Shown one piece after another: positions 1 through 8,746 of a DNA stretch of 64,000 nucleotides. The position numbers were made by a program, and so were the translations under genes. The stretch lies in the NCBI GenBank assembly GCA_035998445.1, contig DASYHQ010000052.1, forward strand, positions 1 through 64,000, given 5' to 3'. The DNA is from Tepidisphaeraceae bacterium (lineage in GTDB: Bacteria > Planctomycetota > Phycisphaerae > Tepidisphaerales > Tepidisphaeraceae). The notes beneath the pieces are model-generated. The model ran no database searches. It had not been told where the DNA came from and saw only the letters and a program-made list of their open reading frames with translations. Every line of letters begins with the position of its first letter. Within the stretch, counting starts at the first letter, position 1.

Positions 1-51
1 AGATCCTTGATCGGTTCACGCGCCGCTAACTTCGCGAAGAGACGTTCACTC

Positions 52-2313
52 ATGGCTAAGGAATTCGGCCCCTACTACGCGCCCGGCTACGTCGCCGTGT
101 ACAACCCCGCGATGCCGGGACAGGTGCGCCAGGTGTCGGGCGCTGGTTCACCCGCATGGGTGACCGAATCGGCGACGTTCACCGAGTGCCGCATAGCGCT
201 GGTGCAGGTCGGGGCGACGGGCGTCTACTACGCCGACATCCCCGCGGGCCTGACGTTCGACCGCGACTATTCGGTGGGCGTGTACGACGCGGCGGCCACG
301 ACGTTCTCACAGGCATTGTCGGCCGAGACGTACGGGCCGGACGTGTCGCCCGCCAACGTGACGCAGATCGCCGGCCAGACCGCCAACGCCGCCGCCCCGG
401 TGACGTTCCCGGCCAGCCTCGGGACCAGCACGCTGACGATCGCCCAATTATCGCGATCTGTTTACGGCAACGGCTCTGTCACGTACGTCGAGCACGACGG
501 CAACGCCCTGACAAGCGGGGAGGCGTTGAGGTTGGCGATCGAAAGCGCAACGAACCGGTCTACCGTCGTGACCGGTCCCGGCACGTTCCGCACGACCGAG
601 ACGATCAGCATTCCGGCCGGCGTTCGCGTCGTCGGGCAGGGCAGAACGGAGACGATCATCGAAAGCGACGTGCTCGATGCGGGCACAGGCGCACCGTGTT
701 TCGTGGCGGAGAGCGGCACGGTGCTTGAGGGATTGCAGATCGTGACCGTCACCACGACGGGATTCGACTTTCCGTACACGCGTCGGGCCGACGCCGCCGA
801 CGCGCGTCCCGCGATCCTGCGAAACGCGTGGATTCGGGGTCGGACGGATTGCGTTTATGTCAAGGCGATCGATGTGGCTCCCCCGGCGTACAAGGTTCAT
901 CAGATTATCGAAGACTGCATCCTCGATTCCGGATGGGACGCGATCTTCAGCGAGAACGAGATCGACCTGACCGTGCGTCGGACCATCTGTCGGATAACGG
1001 GTGCTGCCTCGATTGGCGGCAATCACTCGATGGGCATCGGCACGAACAGCGCCTCGATTGATTTCGGCGCTCCGGTCTGGACGTTCGAGGATTGCGTTGT
1101 TCTCGCGACCGCGACCGTGGCGGGCAGCACGGCGACGGCGTTCGGCGTGCAGGACGCCGTTCTCGACCTTCACCTTCACGGCACGTCGGTTATGACGCGC
1201 AGCGACGGCGGAGCGGGCGCGGTGGACATCAAGACAACCGGCGCGTTGGTTTACGTCTCCGGGTCCGCTGTTGATTCATCGAAGCTGGCCGGATCGCAGT
1301 ACGTGACGTTCCTGGCCGACGCCTACGCCAAGGCGGTAGAGGCCAAGGCCAGCGCCGACCTTGCCCTTCGTCCCACGACCCCCGGACGTAAGCTGGACGT
1401 GGACGCATCGGGCAAATCGCCCGCCACGATCGCCACCGGGGACATGGTGGACATGTCACCGACGCGGGCACAAAGCATCGAGTCCGACGCGTTGTCGGCC
1501 GCCACGTCGGCGCTGACGGCCGCGACGCACACGACGACGCTGGTGGGCCGCATTACAGATGCGCTGTTCAGCGGCATGACGTCGCTGCCGAACTGGATGC
1601 GGGCGATCGTCCGCAGCTCGGCCCCGGACGCCACGGCCGCGGGCGAGATCAACGCCGGCGGCGGGACGTTCGACGCGACGAGCGACAGCGTCGAGGCGAT
1701 CGGGACCGCGGTCGGGCAGCTGTCGGTCTCCGGCACCGGCGCCCGGACGGTCACCGTCGTCGTGACCGACGGCGATGAACAAGAAATCGAGGCGGCAAAC
1801 GTACGCTTTTCCCGGCCGGGCGAGACGCGCTCGGCGACGACGAACGATCAGGGCATCGCGATCTTCGGACTCGACGACGCGACGTGGATGCTGAGCGTCA
1901 CGGCGGTCGGTTTCACGTACGTGCCGACGTCGCAGCCGATCGGCGCCAACGCGACGATTACGGTCGTGATGACGGCGCAGACGATCACGGTGGCGGCCGA
2001 CCCCGAGCTGATCATCGGCACGCTGACGACGTACGACCGCCGCGGCGCCGTTCAACCGCGGGTGGCGATTACGTTCCGCCTCATCGCGACCGTGCAGACC
2101 GGCGTGCCCGAGCCCGGCCGCAGCTTTCCGACCGCACCATACGCCGAGACGAGCGACGCCAACGGCCTTCTGCAGGCTCCGGTCCTTCGCGGTGCGCGGT
2201 ACGCCGCCCGCCGCGGCGACGGCAAGGAGATCGAGTTCGCAGTGCCGACTGACGGCGAATCGTTCCCGCTGAACGAAATTTTGGGCGGACTGCGGGATGG
2301 TCAAACCATCTAG
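52..2313 (+). CDS. Beta-helix tail fibre / appendage protein
   Basis: A 753-residue protein likely to be a phage fibre or receptor-binding appendage. Residues from about 150 to 430 look like a right-handed parallel beta-helix (pectin-lyase-like fold): short beta strands with turns such as GVRVVGQGRTETIIES and repeated small hydrophobic rungs. A later stretch (about residues 560-650) resembles a carboxypeptidase regulatory-like beta-sandwich, with TNDQGIAIFGLDD typical of these domains. The frame is open from a TTG at 7, but the ATG at 52 gives the more phage-like start MAKEFGPYYAPGY. The gene precedes the terminase genes, so it may close a circularly permuted late operon. No catalytic triad was identified, so depolymerase activity is not claimed. 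Confidence 0.6.
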   Translation: MAKEFGPYYAPGYVAVYNPAMPGQVRQVSGAGSPAWVTESATFTECRIALVQVGATGVYYADIPAGLTFDRDYSVGVYDAAATTFSQALSAETYGPDVSPANVTQIAGQTANAAAPVTFPASLGTSTLTIAQLSRSVYGNGSVTYVEHDGNALTSGEALRLAIESATNRSTVVTGPGTFRTTETISIPAGVRVVGQGRTETIIESDVLDAGTGAPCFVAESGTVLEGLQIVTVTTTGFDFPYTRRADAADARPAILRNAWIRGRTDCVYVKAIDVAPPAYKVHQIIEDCILDSGWDAIFSENEIDLTVRRTICRITGAASIGGNHSMGIGTNSASIDFGAPVWTFEDCVVLATATVAGSTATAFGVQDAVLDLHLHGTSVMTRSDGGAGAVDIKTTGALVYVSGSAVDSSKLAGSQYVTFLADAYAKAVEAKASADLALRPTTPGRKLDVDASGKSPATIATGDMVDMSPTRAQSIESDALSAATSALTAATHTTTLVGRITDALFSGMTSLPNWMRAIVRSSAPDATAAGEINAGGGTFDATSDSVEAIGTAVGQLSVSGTGARTVTVVVTDGDEQEIEAANVRFSRPGETRSATTNDQGIAIFGLDDATWMLSVTAVGFTYVPTSQPIGANATITVVMTAQTITVAADPELIIGTLTTYDRRGAVQPRVAITFRLIATVQTGVPEPGRSFPTAPYAETSDANGLLQAPVLRGARYAARRGDGKEIEFAVPTDGESFPLNEILGGLRDGQTI

Positions 2314-2328
2314 TTTTCTGTCAGAAAA
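2314..2328. repeat. Short perfect inverted repeat after the fibre gene
   Basis: TTTTCTG and CAGAAAA are separated by one base and begin directly after the fibre stop codon. A one-base loop is too tight for a normal hairpin and there is no G+C-rich stem with a T run, so I read it as a possible protein-binding palindrome rather than a terminator. The 116-base gap to the terminase small subunit holds nothing else recognisable. Confidence 0.3.
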
Positions 2329-2429
2329 TCGTGGGTCCTTCCCGGGGGGGTGGGGGCCGTGCGGGTTAGGTGATCTCGCGCATCGAGCGATACCCGGTTT
2401 GAAATTTTCAGTAGCGCAGTAGCGCACCC

Positions 2430-2993
2430 ATGGCCGCCAAACGACCGCAAACCCCGGTAATCGCGGCAGATAGCATCCGCAGCCTCGCGAAGCTGGTCGG
2501 GCGCGGCGAGTCGAGCGTGCGCAAGTGGGTGCGCAACCCACAGTGGACGTTCGGCTCGGGGCCCTGGACCGCCGCGGACGTCGACCGCATCAAGCTGTGG
2601 GCGACCGACACGCTGGCCGATGATCCCTCGGACCGTGCCGGCGGCGGTGGGGGCGGCGACCTGGCCACGCAGCTGAAGGACCTGCCCGTCGCCAAACAGG
2701 TCGATGTCGGCCTGAAGGTCTCCCGCAAGAAGACGATCGACTTCAAGCTCGATCGCGACAAGGGCCTGTTTCACTCGGTCGAGGAGTGCAAGCGTCGCCG
2801 CTTGCGACAGATCCACGAGGTCAAGACGGCGATGCTGAACATGCCCGACGGCCTGCCGGTCGACGCCGAGACGAAAACCATGATCAAGGGCCGGATCCTC
2901 GAGATCCTTCGGAAGTGGTCGTCGTCGGAGCCGTCGGCGACGACCGCTCAACCCGACGCCCATGACGCAGCTGCCCCAAGTAGTACCCTATGA
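2430..2993 (+). CDS. Terminase small subunit-like DNA-binding protein
   Basis: A 187-residue basic protein directly upstream of, and overlapping by 32 bases, the large terminase gene; that position is the main argument. The N-terminal 45 residues resemble a helix-turn-helix (SIRSLAKLVGRGESSVRKWV), as expected for packaging-site recognition. A Gly-rich linker (about residues 70-80) leads to a charged helical C-terminal half that would carry the oligomerisation and large-subunit contact regions. Small terminases diverge quickly, so the name rests on HTH plus synteny rather than on a conserved catalytic motif. Confidence 0.6.
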   Translation: MAAKRPQTPVIAADSIRSLAKLVGRGESSVRKWVRNPQWTFGSGPWTAADVDRIKLWATDTLADDPSDRAGGGGGGDLATQLKDLPVAKQVDVGLKVSRKKTIDFKLDRDKGLFHSVEECKRRRLRQIHEVKTAMLNMPDGLPVDAETKTMIKGRILEILRKWSSSEPSATTAQPDAHDAAAPSSTL

Positions 2994-5058
2994 TGCCGCG
3001 CCGCCGTCGGCCGATTCCCTTTGGGACGCCGAAGAGGCGGCGGCATGGGCGCCAGCCGAGGAGCTGAACGTCCCGGAATGGTCTGAGAAGCACCGCGAAC
3101 TGACCAAACGGCAAAGCTCGCGGCCGGGTCGCTGGATGAACGCCAACCAGCCGGGCCTGGTCGGGCTGATGCTGCTGGCCACACATCGCGAGGTCCGCGA
3201 GCTGTGGATAAAAAAGTCGGCCCAATTCGGCGCATCTGAGGGTGTCCGCAACGTGATCGCCAGGTGCGCCCACCTGGACCCGAAGCCGGTGATGCTCGTG
3301 CTGCCCGACGAACAGTCAGGCCGCAAGATCGTCCGCAAGCGCGTGATCCCGCTGTTCGAGGACACCGAGGTCCTCCGCGCGCTGCTGACCGGCAACACGA
3401 AGGACAAGAAGCTCACGTCGGTCCTGCTGACCAACGGCTTCGAGCTGTCGCTCGCCTGGGCCGGCTCGCCGTCGGCCATGGCGTCCGACCCGTACGCCCT
3501 GGTCATCCTTGACGAGGTCGACAAGTACTCGGCGGCCGGCCTGCAGGTCGATCCGGTCTATGAAGCGCGCGTCCGCCTCCGCACGTACAAGGAGCAGGGC
3601 AGCTTGCTGATCGCGCTGTCGACGCCGTCGACGCCGCTGGGGCCCATCGCCGTTGGTTACGACGACTGTCAGGTCAAGCTGGCCTACTACTGCCACTGCC
3701 CGCACTGCGGCACGCCGCAGCGGGCGGCCTTCGACCGGCTGAAGTGGGAAAAGTTCGCCGACCTGCCCGACGCCAAGAGCCGCGCAGCACGCGTGAAGGC
3801 ACGTGCCGCTGCGTGGGTCGAGTGCAGCAACCCGCAGTGCGCGACGATGCATCCGGCCGGCGAGGGGAAGATCCTCGAGCGACACCGTCGGGCGATGCTG
3901 ATCGGTGGGTTCTGGGCAACCGAGGACCTGGGCTGGCGGATCTACACCGACGGCAGCGAGGAAGGTGAGAAGCCCGAGGGCGGCAAGGTCGGGATGCACA
4001 TCCACGCCCTGATCGACCTCAGCGTGTCGCTAGCGGACATCGCCGCCGAGTACATCGAGTGCGACGGCCGGCCCGAGCAGCTGAAAGGGTTCTTTAACCT
4101 TTGGCTCGGGGAGGACTTCAAGGATCCTGTCGCGATCCTCACGACCAGCATCTTCCGCAGTAAGTGCCTGCCCGACCCCGACACGGGTTCGGTCCCGTTC
4201 CCACAGCAGATCTTGCCGCCGTGGGTCAGCCGCATCCTCGTCACGGTCGACACCCAGAAGGATCACTTCTGGTTCGTCGTACGGGCCTACGGCTACGCGA
4301 TGCGTAGTCAGCGGATCCACCACGGCCGCGCGGGCAGCTTCGAGGAATTGGAAGACCTGTTCGAACGTCGCGAGTGGCGGTACCAGCACGACTGCTTCCC
4401 ACCGCTGCGGGCGTACAAGCTCGGCATCGACTCGGGCGGCGGCGTCGACAGCCTCAACCGTGACGCGTCGCGCACGGAGCAGGTTTATCAGTGGTGCAAC
4501 CGGAATCCGCTGTACCGACTCGCCCTGAAGGGTGCTAGCAAGGCCCTTGAGCCACCAGGCGTGCGCATGCGAGATCGTACCTATGCCCCGATCGACAACC
4601 GCAAGGCGCCGTTCCCGATCCGGCTATATCTGATCGACGGCGCGAACTTCCGCGACCAGCTCAGCCACCAGTTCACCGCTGAGGTGCAGGTACCCGACGC
4701 GGAGACCGGCGAGCTGCTCTCGGTGCCTCAGTGGTCGCTGAACGACTCGAACGACGACGAGCACTACAACCGCCACCTGTCGAACATGCTCAAGACGCGC
4801 GTGAAGTCGGGCAAGGCGTTCGTCGACCGCTGGATCCCGAAGACCGCCGGGGCCCGGCACGACTTGCACGACTGCGAGACGTATCAGATGGCGATGGCGA
4901 TTGGCATGGGCCTGTGCGTCGCGCTGCCCACGCCACGGTCGATCATCCGGCAACAGCAGCACCTGCAGGCCGCCATTACGACCCCGCCTCCCCGTAGCGG
5001 CATGGGCGGCGGTTTCCGGGCACCGGACGGCCGGGCCTTCCTGGCCCCGCGACGCTAA
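2962..5058 (+). CDS. Terminase large subunit, lambda GpA family
   Basis: The ATP-driven DNA packaging motor and endonuclease; 698 residues, the usual size for GpA-type terminases. The ATPase N-domain has a deviant Walker A at residues 85-93 (KSAQFGASE), which matches lambda gpA (KSARVGYSK) rather than a classical GKT loop, and a Walker B VILDE at 181-185. A Cys cluster (CHCPHCG, then CSNPQC about 40 residues later) forms the zinc-ribbon-like insert seen in this family. The C-terminal nuclease half begins near RILVTVDTQKDHFW with its metal-binding Asp. It overlaps the small subunit, consistent with translational coupling. Confidence 0.92.
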   Translation: MTQLPQVVPYDAAPPSADSLWDAEEAAAWAPAEELNVPEWSEKHRELTKRQSSRPGRWMNANQPGLVGLMLLATHREVRELWIKKSAQFGASEGVRNVIARCAHLDPKPVMLVLPDEQSGRKIVRKRVIPLFEDTEVLRALLTGNTKDKKLTSVLLTNGFELSLAWAGSPSAMASDPYALVILDEVDKYSAAGLQVDPVYEARVRLRTYKEQGSLLIALSTPSTPLGPIAVGYDDCQVKLAYYCHCPHCGTPQRAAFDRLKWEKFADLPDAKSRAARVKARAAAWVECSNPQCATMHPAGEGKILERHRRAMLIGGFWATEDLGWRIYTDGSEEGEKPEGGKVGMHIHALIDLSVSLADIAAEYIECDGRPEQLKGFFNLWLGEDFKDPVAILTTSIFRSKCLPDPDTGSVPFPQQILPPWVSRILVTVDTQKDHFWFVVRAYGYAMRSQRIHHGRAGSFEELEDLFERREWRYQHDCFPPLRAYKLGIDSGGGVDSLNRDASRTEQVYQWCNRNPLYRLALKGASKALEPPGVRMRDRTYAPIDNRKAPFPIRLYLIDGANFRDQLSHQFTAEVQVPDAETGELLSVPQWSLNDSNDDEHYNRHLSNMLKTRVKSGKAFVDRWIPKTAGARHDLHDCETYQMAMAIGMGLCVALPTPRSIIRQQQHLQAAITTPPPRSGMGGGFRAPDGRAFLAPRR

Positions 5059-5091
5059 ACGATAGCACGAACACTTTGAGAGGATCTGAAT

Positions 5092-5793
5092 ATGGCCAAG
5101 GCAACCACTGAACCCAAGCCCGTCACGCTCGACACGAAGTACTTTCGAATTACCGTCGGTGACTGGATGAAGATGTCGCGCGAGGACCGCCTGGCCGACA
5201 CGCGCATCGGCGACGTGCGCATCAAGGAGCTAGACGAGCTGATCACACGGGCTGGTGGCGACCCGTTCGCCCAGCCCGCAACGGCCGCCGCTGACGCGCC
5301 GGCTGATGGCGGTCGTTCCGAGATCATCGCCGCCGAGGTTGCCACGGGCGACGACGCGCCACCGCTGGTCATTCCGCCGGTGACCACCGACCCGGCGAAG
5401 CTCGACCTCATCGCAGCATTGGTTGCCTCTCAGCTTGAAGACGCCGATCGCGTTGCCGACTTTGAGAACGCGGTGCTCGAAACGCCCCACGCTACTCTGG
5501 ATCCAGCCCTCGACGTTCAGCCTGCCCCTCCGCTCGCCAGTCTGGCTACGGAGCCGGTGAAGGCCGTGGCGCCGCGCATGAGCGTGGGACAATTGATCGA
5601 CGAGCTCGAGGATGAACCTGCGGCGATCGGGTACGTGCGGCGGTCGCCTGCACCAAAGCTCACGAGCGAGCAGGCGAACCTGCAGTCGCGCATCCACGCG
5701 GTTCTCGTGCGCAACGGCGTGGAGCTCCGCGATCCGTCGGACGTGTACGGGTGGCTTCTCGACCAGATCGAAGCCGCAGTACTGCAGGCATGA
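5092..5793 (+). CDS. Hypothetical phage protein between terminase and portal
   Basis: A 233-residue protein with no family I recognise. The N-terminus (KYFRITVGDWMKMSREDRL) and the C-terminal 50 residues look folded and helical. The middle (about residues 60-160) is rich in Ala, Pro and Asp and is probably disordered. A ribosome-binding sequence GAGAGGATC precedes the ATG. It lies in the head operon, 33 bases after the terminase stop, so a role in packaging or head assembly is plausible but unproven. Confidence 0.6.
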   Translation: MAKATTEPKPVTLDTKYFRITVGDWMKMSREDRLADTRIGDVRIKELDELITRAGGDPFAQPATAAADAPADGGRSEIIAAEVATGDDAPPLVIPPVTTDPAKLDLIAALVASQLEDADRVADFENAVLETPHATLDPALDVQPAPPLASLATEPVKAVAPRMSVGQLIDELEDEPAAIGYVRRSPAPKLTSEQANLQSRIHAVLVRNGVELRDPSDVYGWLLDQIEAAVLQA

Positions 5794-5839
5794 CGCCTAG
5801 CCGGTCCCCCGTCGCTCCTGCACCTCGTAGCTCACCGCC

Positions 5840-6160
5840 ATGGATGTCGCCGCCGAACTTCTCGCTGCCCAAGAGGCCTATCTCGCCAACGTGCCCCCGT
5901 GGCGCACCGTGGCGCGCGCGTCGGCGTTCATCGGCGCCGCGTCGAAACTTCTGGTGCTGATGCCGACCACGTCGGGCTCGCGCGAGGGCAACGTCAGCTT
6001 CAATCTTGAGCTGATCCAAAAGCAGTATGACGATGCCACGGAGTGGCTTGAAGCCAACGGCGGCGGCGGTGGCGCGGGCGACAACGCGGTCGGCACCGCC
6101 GCCAACGGGGGCCAACCGACGCGCATCGTCCGGGCCAGTTTTGTCCGCTTTCGAGATTAG
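5840..6160 (+). CDS. Small head protein, gpW-like position
   Basis: A 106-residue protein seven bases before the portal start. Residues 1-75 are mostly helical (AAELLAAQEAYLANVPP, then FNLELIQKQYDDATEWLEA), and the tail is Gly-rich (GGGGGAGDN). In lambda-like phages a small head-tail connector (gpW) is encoded exactly here between terminase and portal, and the helical content fits, but sequence similarity is not obvious by eye. Treat the gpW comparison as positional inference. Confidence 0.5.
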   Translation: MDVAAELLAAQEAYLANVPPWRTVARASAFIGAASKLLVLMPTTSGSREGNVSFNLELIQKQYDDATEWLEANGGGGGAGDNAVGTAANGGQPTRIVRASFVRFRD

Positions 6161-6166
6161 CCACCC

Positions 6167-7774
6167 ATGCCACGCACAAGCCCCAACGCGATTGCCTCGT
6201 TCGGCGCCATGAAGGCCGAATATCAGGGCATGGTGGAAAACCGCTTCCGCCGCCGCCGTCCAGGCGTCAACAGCATTGGCACGCACGCCGACACGCACTA
6301 CGCCAACGAGGCGGCGTTCATCAAGATGCGCGAGTACGGCCGGGCGGCCGACCGAGACGACACGATCGTTGGCATGCTCTACGACCGGGCGGCCGACAAC
6401 CAGACGCAGACCGGTTACACGCCCAAGCCCAACACCGGCGATCCAGAGGTCGACGCGATGCTCTACGTCGACAAGTGGCTCCCCTGGGCCACAGACAAGG
6501 ACATGTGCGACGCATCGGGCACGCAGACGTTCCCCGAGATGGAGTGGAGCGTTGCGCGGGCCGACATGGCCGATGGCGATGTGTTGGCCCTGCCGATCGA
6601 CGATGGGTCGCTGCAGCTGATCGAGGCCCATCGGCTGCGCACGCCGGCCAACAGCAAGCGCAACATCGTCCACGGCGTGGAACTGGACGATCGCCGCCGC
6701 CGCCTGCGGTACTACTTCGCTCCCGAGGACGTCTCGCCCCAGCAGCGGTTCGCCAAGGTGGGCGACGCGCGGATCGTTCCAGCGTACGACGCCGACGGCA
6801 ACCCGCAGGTGTTCCACGTATACCGGCCCAGCCGGTTCAGTCAGACGCGCGGCGTGCTGTGGCTCAAGGGCGTCCTCGACCTGCTGACGCAGATCGAGGA
6901 CACGACGTTCGCCACGAGCGTGAAACAGCAGATCGCCGCCTGTGCCGTATGGAGTTGGGACCGCGACCCGGCGGCCACCTACGGTGCTGACAACGTCGTC
7001 GGCGAGCGCGAGCAACAGCAGATCGACGCGTTCACTCGCGCGATCAACGAGGGCGTGAGCCCGGGGCAGATGTACCAGCCGCCCCCGGGCACGAAGCTGA
7101 ACATCCACAGCCCGAACCTGCCCGGCGACAATTTCATCCCGCACCAGCGGATGCTGATGAGCCTTGTCGGCGTTCAGGTGGGCGTGCCCCTGTTCATGAT
7201 GCTGCTGGACCCCAGCGAAGGGTCATTCAGCAGCCTACGGGTCGCATGGGACCAGGCGATTCTCGGCTTCGTCAAGCAGCAATACCGTCGCATCGGCCAG
7301 TTCTACACGCCGCTGTGGCGTTGGAAGATCCGCCAGTGGATCGCCGAGGATCCACGCGTCGCCCGGGCCGCGGCCAAGCTCGGCGACCGGATCTTCTCGC
7401 ACCAGTGGAACCCGCCGGGCTGGAAGTACCTGCAGCCCATGCAGGAGGCGGCCGCGTTCGCTTTGCAGGTGCAGACCTGGCAGACGTCGCTAACCCGCCG
7501 CCACGCCGAGAACGGCGACGACTTCAAGGAGGTCGCACGCGAGATCGTCGCCGATAACGAGTTTGGCATCACCCTGGCGATCGAGGCGGCCGAGCGGCTC
7601 AAGACGAAGTTCAAAGACGCGGCCAAAGACGTGCACTGGACGCAGCTCTACCACCGCGACTACTTCAAGGGTGGCCAGCTCATCGACACGCTGGAAACGC
7701 CGAACGACGGCAGCAGCACGAAGGCCATCAAGGACGGCAGCGCCTCGGCGCCGTCGCCGGGGCAGAAGAAGTAG
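6167..7774 (+). CDS. Portal protein, lambda gpB family
   Basis: A 535-residue portal that forms the dodecameric ring at the head vertex through which DNA is pumped. The N-terminus has the family pattern of an Arg-rich region (NRFRRRRPGVNS) and a helix with RDDTIVGMLYDRAADN. The mid-region has the typical FASWRxxLxxxIDxxExxxLALP-like segment, here WSVARADMADGDVLALPI, and downstream SFSSLRVAWDQAILGFVKQQ corresponds to the long stem/wing helices. Length and location between terminase and S49 protease match the family. Confidence 0.88.
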   Translation: MPRTSPNAIASFGAMKAEYQGMVENRFRRRRPGVNSIGTHADTHYANEAAFIKMREYGRAADRDDTIVGMLYDRAADNQTQTGYTPKPNTGDPEVDAMLYVDKWLPWATDKDMCDASGTQTFPEMEWSVARADMADGDVLALPIDDGSLQLIEAHRLRTPANSKRNIVHGVELDDRRRRLRYYFAPEDVSPQQRFAKVGDARIVPAYDADGNPQVFHVYRPSRFSQTRGVLWLKGVLDLLTQIEDTTFATSVKQQIAACAVWSWDRDPAATYGADNVVGEREQQQIDAFTRAINEGVSPGQMYQPPPGTKLNIHSPNLPGDNFIPHQRMLMSLVGVQVGVPLFMMLLDPSEGSFSSLRVAWDQAILGFVKQQYRRIGQFYTPLWRWKIRQWIAEDPRVARAAAKLGDRIFSHQWNPPGWKYLQPMQEAAAFALQVQTWQTSLTRRHAENGDDFKEVAREIVADNEFGITLAIEAAERLKTKFKDAAKDVHWTQLYHRDYFKGGQLIDTLETPNDGSSTKAIKDGSASAPSPGQKK

Positions 7775-7777
7775 GCA

Positions 7778-8467
7778 ATGGCCACGAAGAAGAAGACAAC
7801 CGCAGCTCCGGCTGCCGGCGACACGGTGACGCTGGCAGACGGCTCGATCGTGCCGGTGGCGGCCGTCGAGCACATCACGCCCGACCTGCGCCCGCTGGCG
7901 GTGCCGATCGACTCGCTGACGCCCGACCCGCGCAACGCTCGCACGCACGGCGACAAGAACCGGGCGGCGATCGCCAAGTCGCTGCAGCAGAACGGCCAGT
8001 TGAAGCCGATCAGCGTCGACGCCAACGGCGTGATCCTCGCCGGCAACGGCACCTGGGCCGAGGCGAAGGCCTTGGGCTGGCAGTACATCGCCCGGGCCCG
8101 CACGGCGCTTACTGGCGCCGCCGCGATGCGGTGGGCCCTGCAGGACAACCGCACCGCCGAGCTGGCGGAGTGGGACCAGGCGGAGCTCGAACGGCAGACC
8201 GACGAGCTGGCCGCCGAACTGGACGGCTTCGACCTCGGCGACATCGGTTTCGACGAGGGCCAGCTTGAGGCGCTACTGAACGGTGACGTGAAGAAGGCGC
8301 ACGGCTTCGCACCGGCACCGCCGCCGAAGGATCCGCCCGCGGGCGAGCAGAAATACCCGTCGGTCTTCAAGATCATCATCACCTGCACCGACGAGCGGCA
8401 TCAGGCGGAGCTGATCAAGGAGTTCGAGGGGCGCGGGTACCAGTTCACGGCCCCGAACGTCACTTAG
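7778..8467 (+). CDS. ParB-like N-terminal (ParB/Srx fold) protein
   Basis: A 229-residue protein. Residues 36-115 carry a ParB/sulfiredoxin-fold domain: VPIDSLTPDPRNARTHGDKN, a helix AIAKSLQQNGQLKPI, then GVILAGNGTWAEAKALG at 85-100, the equivalent of the nucleotide-binding GxGxR region. Then comes a helical segment with WALQDNRTAELAEWD, typical of phage ParB-domain proteins often found next to DNA methylases. There is no partner ParA and no parS was seen, so plasmid-type partitioning is unlikely. It starts three bases after the portal stop and lies upstream of the ABC/GNAT gene, suggesting a joint DNA-directed role. Confidence 0.8.
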   Translation: MATKKKTTAAPAAGDTVTLADGSIVPVAAVEHITPDLRPLAVPIDSLTPDPRNARTHGDKNRAAIAKSLQQNGQLKPISVDANGVILAGNGTWAEAKALGWQYIARARTALTGAAAMRWALQDNRTAELAEWDQAELERQTDELAAELDGFDLGDIGFDEGQLEALLNGDVKKAHGFAPAPPPKDPPAGEQKYPSVFKIIITCTDERHQAELIKEFEGRGYQFTAPNVT

Positions 8468-8681
8468 CCGGCTCGTCTAGGCCGAGCTCGCCGATGAGTC
8501 GGTCGGCCGCCTCAACGGCATACCTAGCCGCTTTGGTAGGACTTAGGTCGCCAGGTCCGGCCAGCAGTCCCTGCAGAGCCATGCCCGCCGCCCATTGACG
8601 GTAGGTCATGCCGGGGACGTCAAATTGTGCCTCTGCCAATTTGCCGTTGCGGGGAAACGCCGCTTCATCGCCTAGAGCCAT
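8460..8681 (-). CDS. Small conserved phage protein of the GM(S/T)xRxWxA type
   Basis: A 73-residue protein on the minus strand that overlaps the end of the ParB-like gene by eight bases. The core VPGMTYRQWAAGMALQGLLA resembles a widespread phage small-protein family whose members contain GMSLRDWFAGQAL-like motifs and have no assigned function. The start is set by a strong ribosome-binding sequence (CAGGGAGG, 5-12 bases upstream of the ATG at 8681). A longer frame to 8705 would bury that site inside the gene. Confidence 0.6.
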   Translation of the reverse strand: MALGDEAAFPRNGKLAEAQFDVPGMTYRQWAAGMALQGLLAGPGDLSPTKAARYAVEAADRLIGELGLDEPAK

Positions 8682-8746
8682 CTGGACCTCCCTGTGAATG
8701 TGCAAGGGATTGGAAACGTAGGTAACCCGGAAAGCAAGTAGACGTG

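Noticed and set aside
1456-2541. A 361-codon open frame on the minus strand opposite the fibre gene
   Set aside because: It is Arg/His/Gly-rich without domain character and lies opposite a well-supported coding frame; high GC gives long mirror frames.
5660-7144. A 494-codon open frame on the minus strand opposite the portal gene
   Set aside because: The composition is typical of the antisense of GC-rich genes and it crosses three plus-strand gene boundaries.
7778-8467. ParB-like protein as part of a plasmid-type partition system
   Set aside because: No ParA gene and no parS-like repeats were seen; the ParB fold is common in phage DNA-metabolism proteins.
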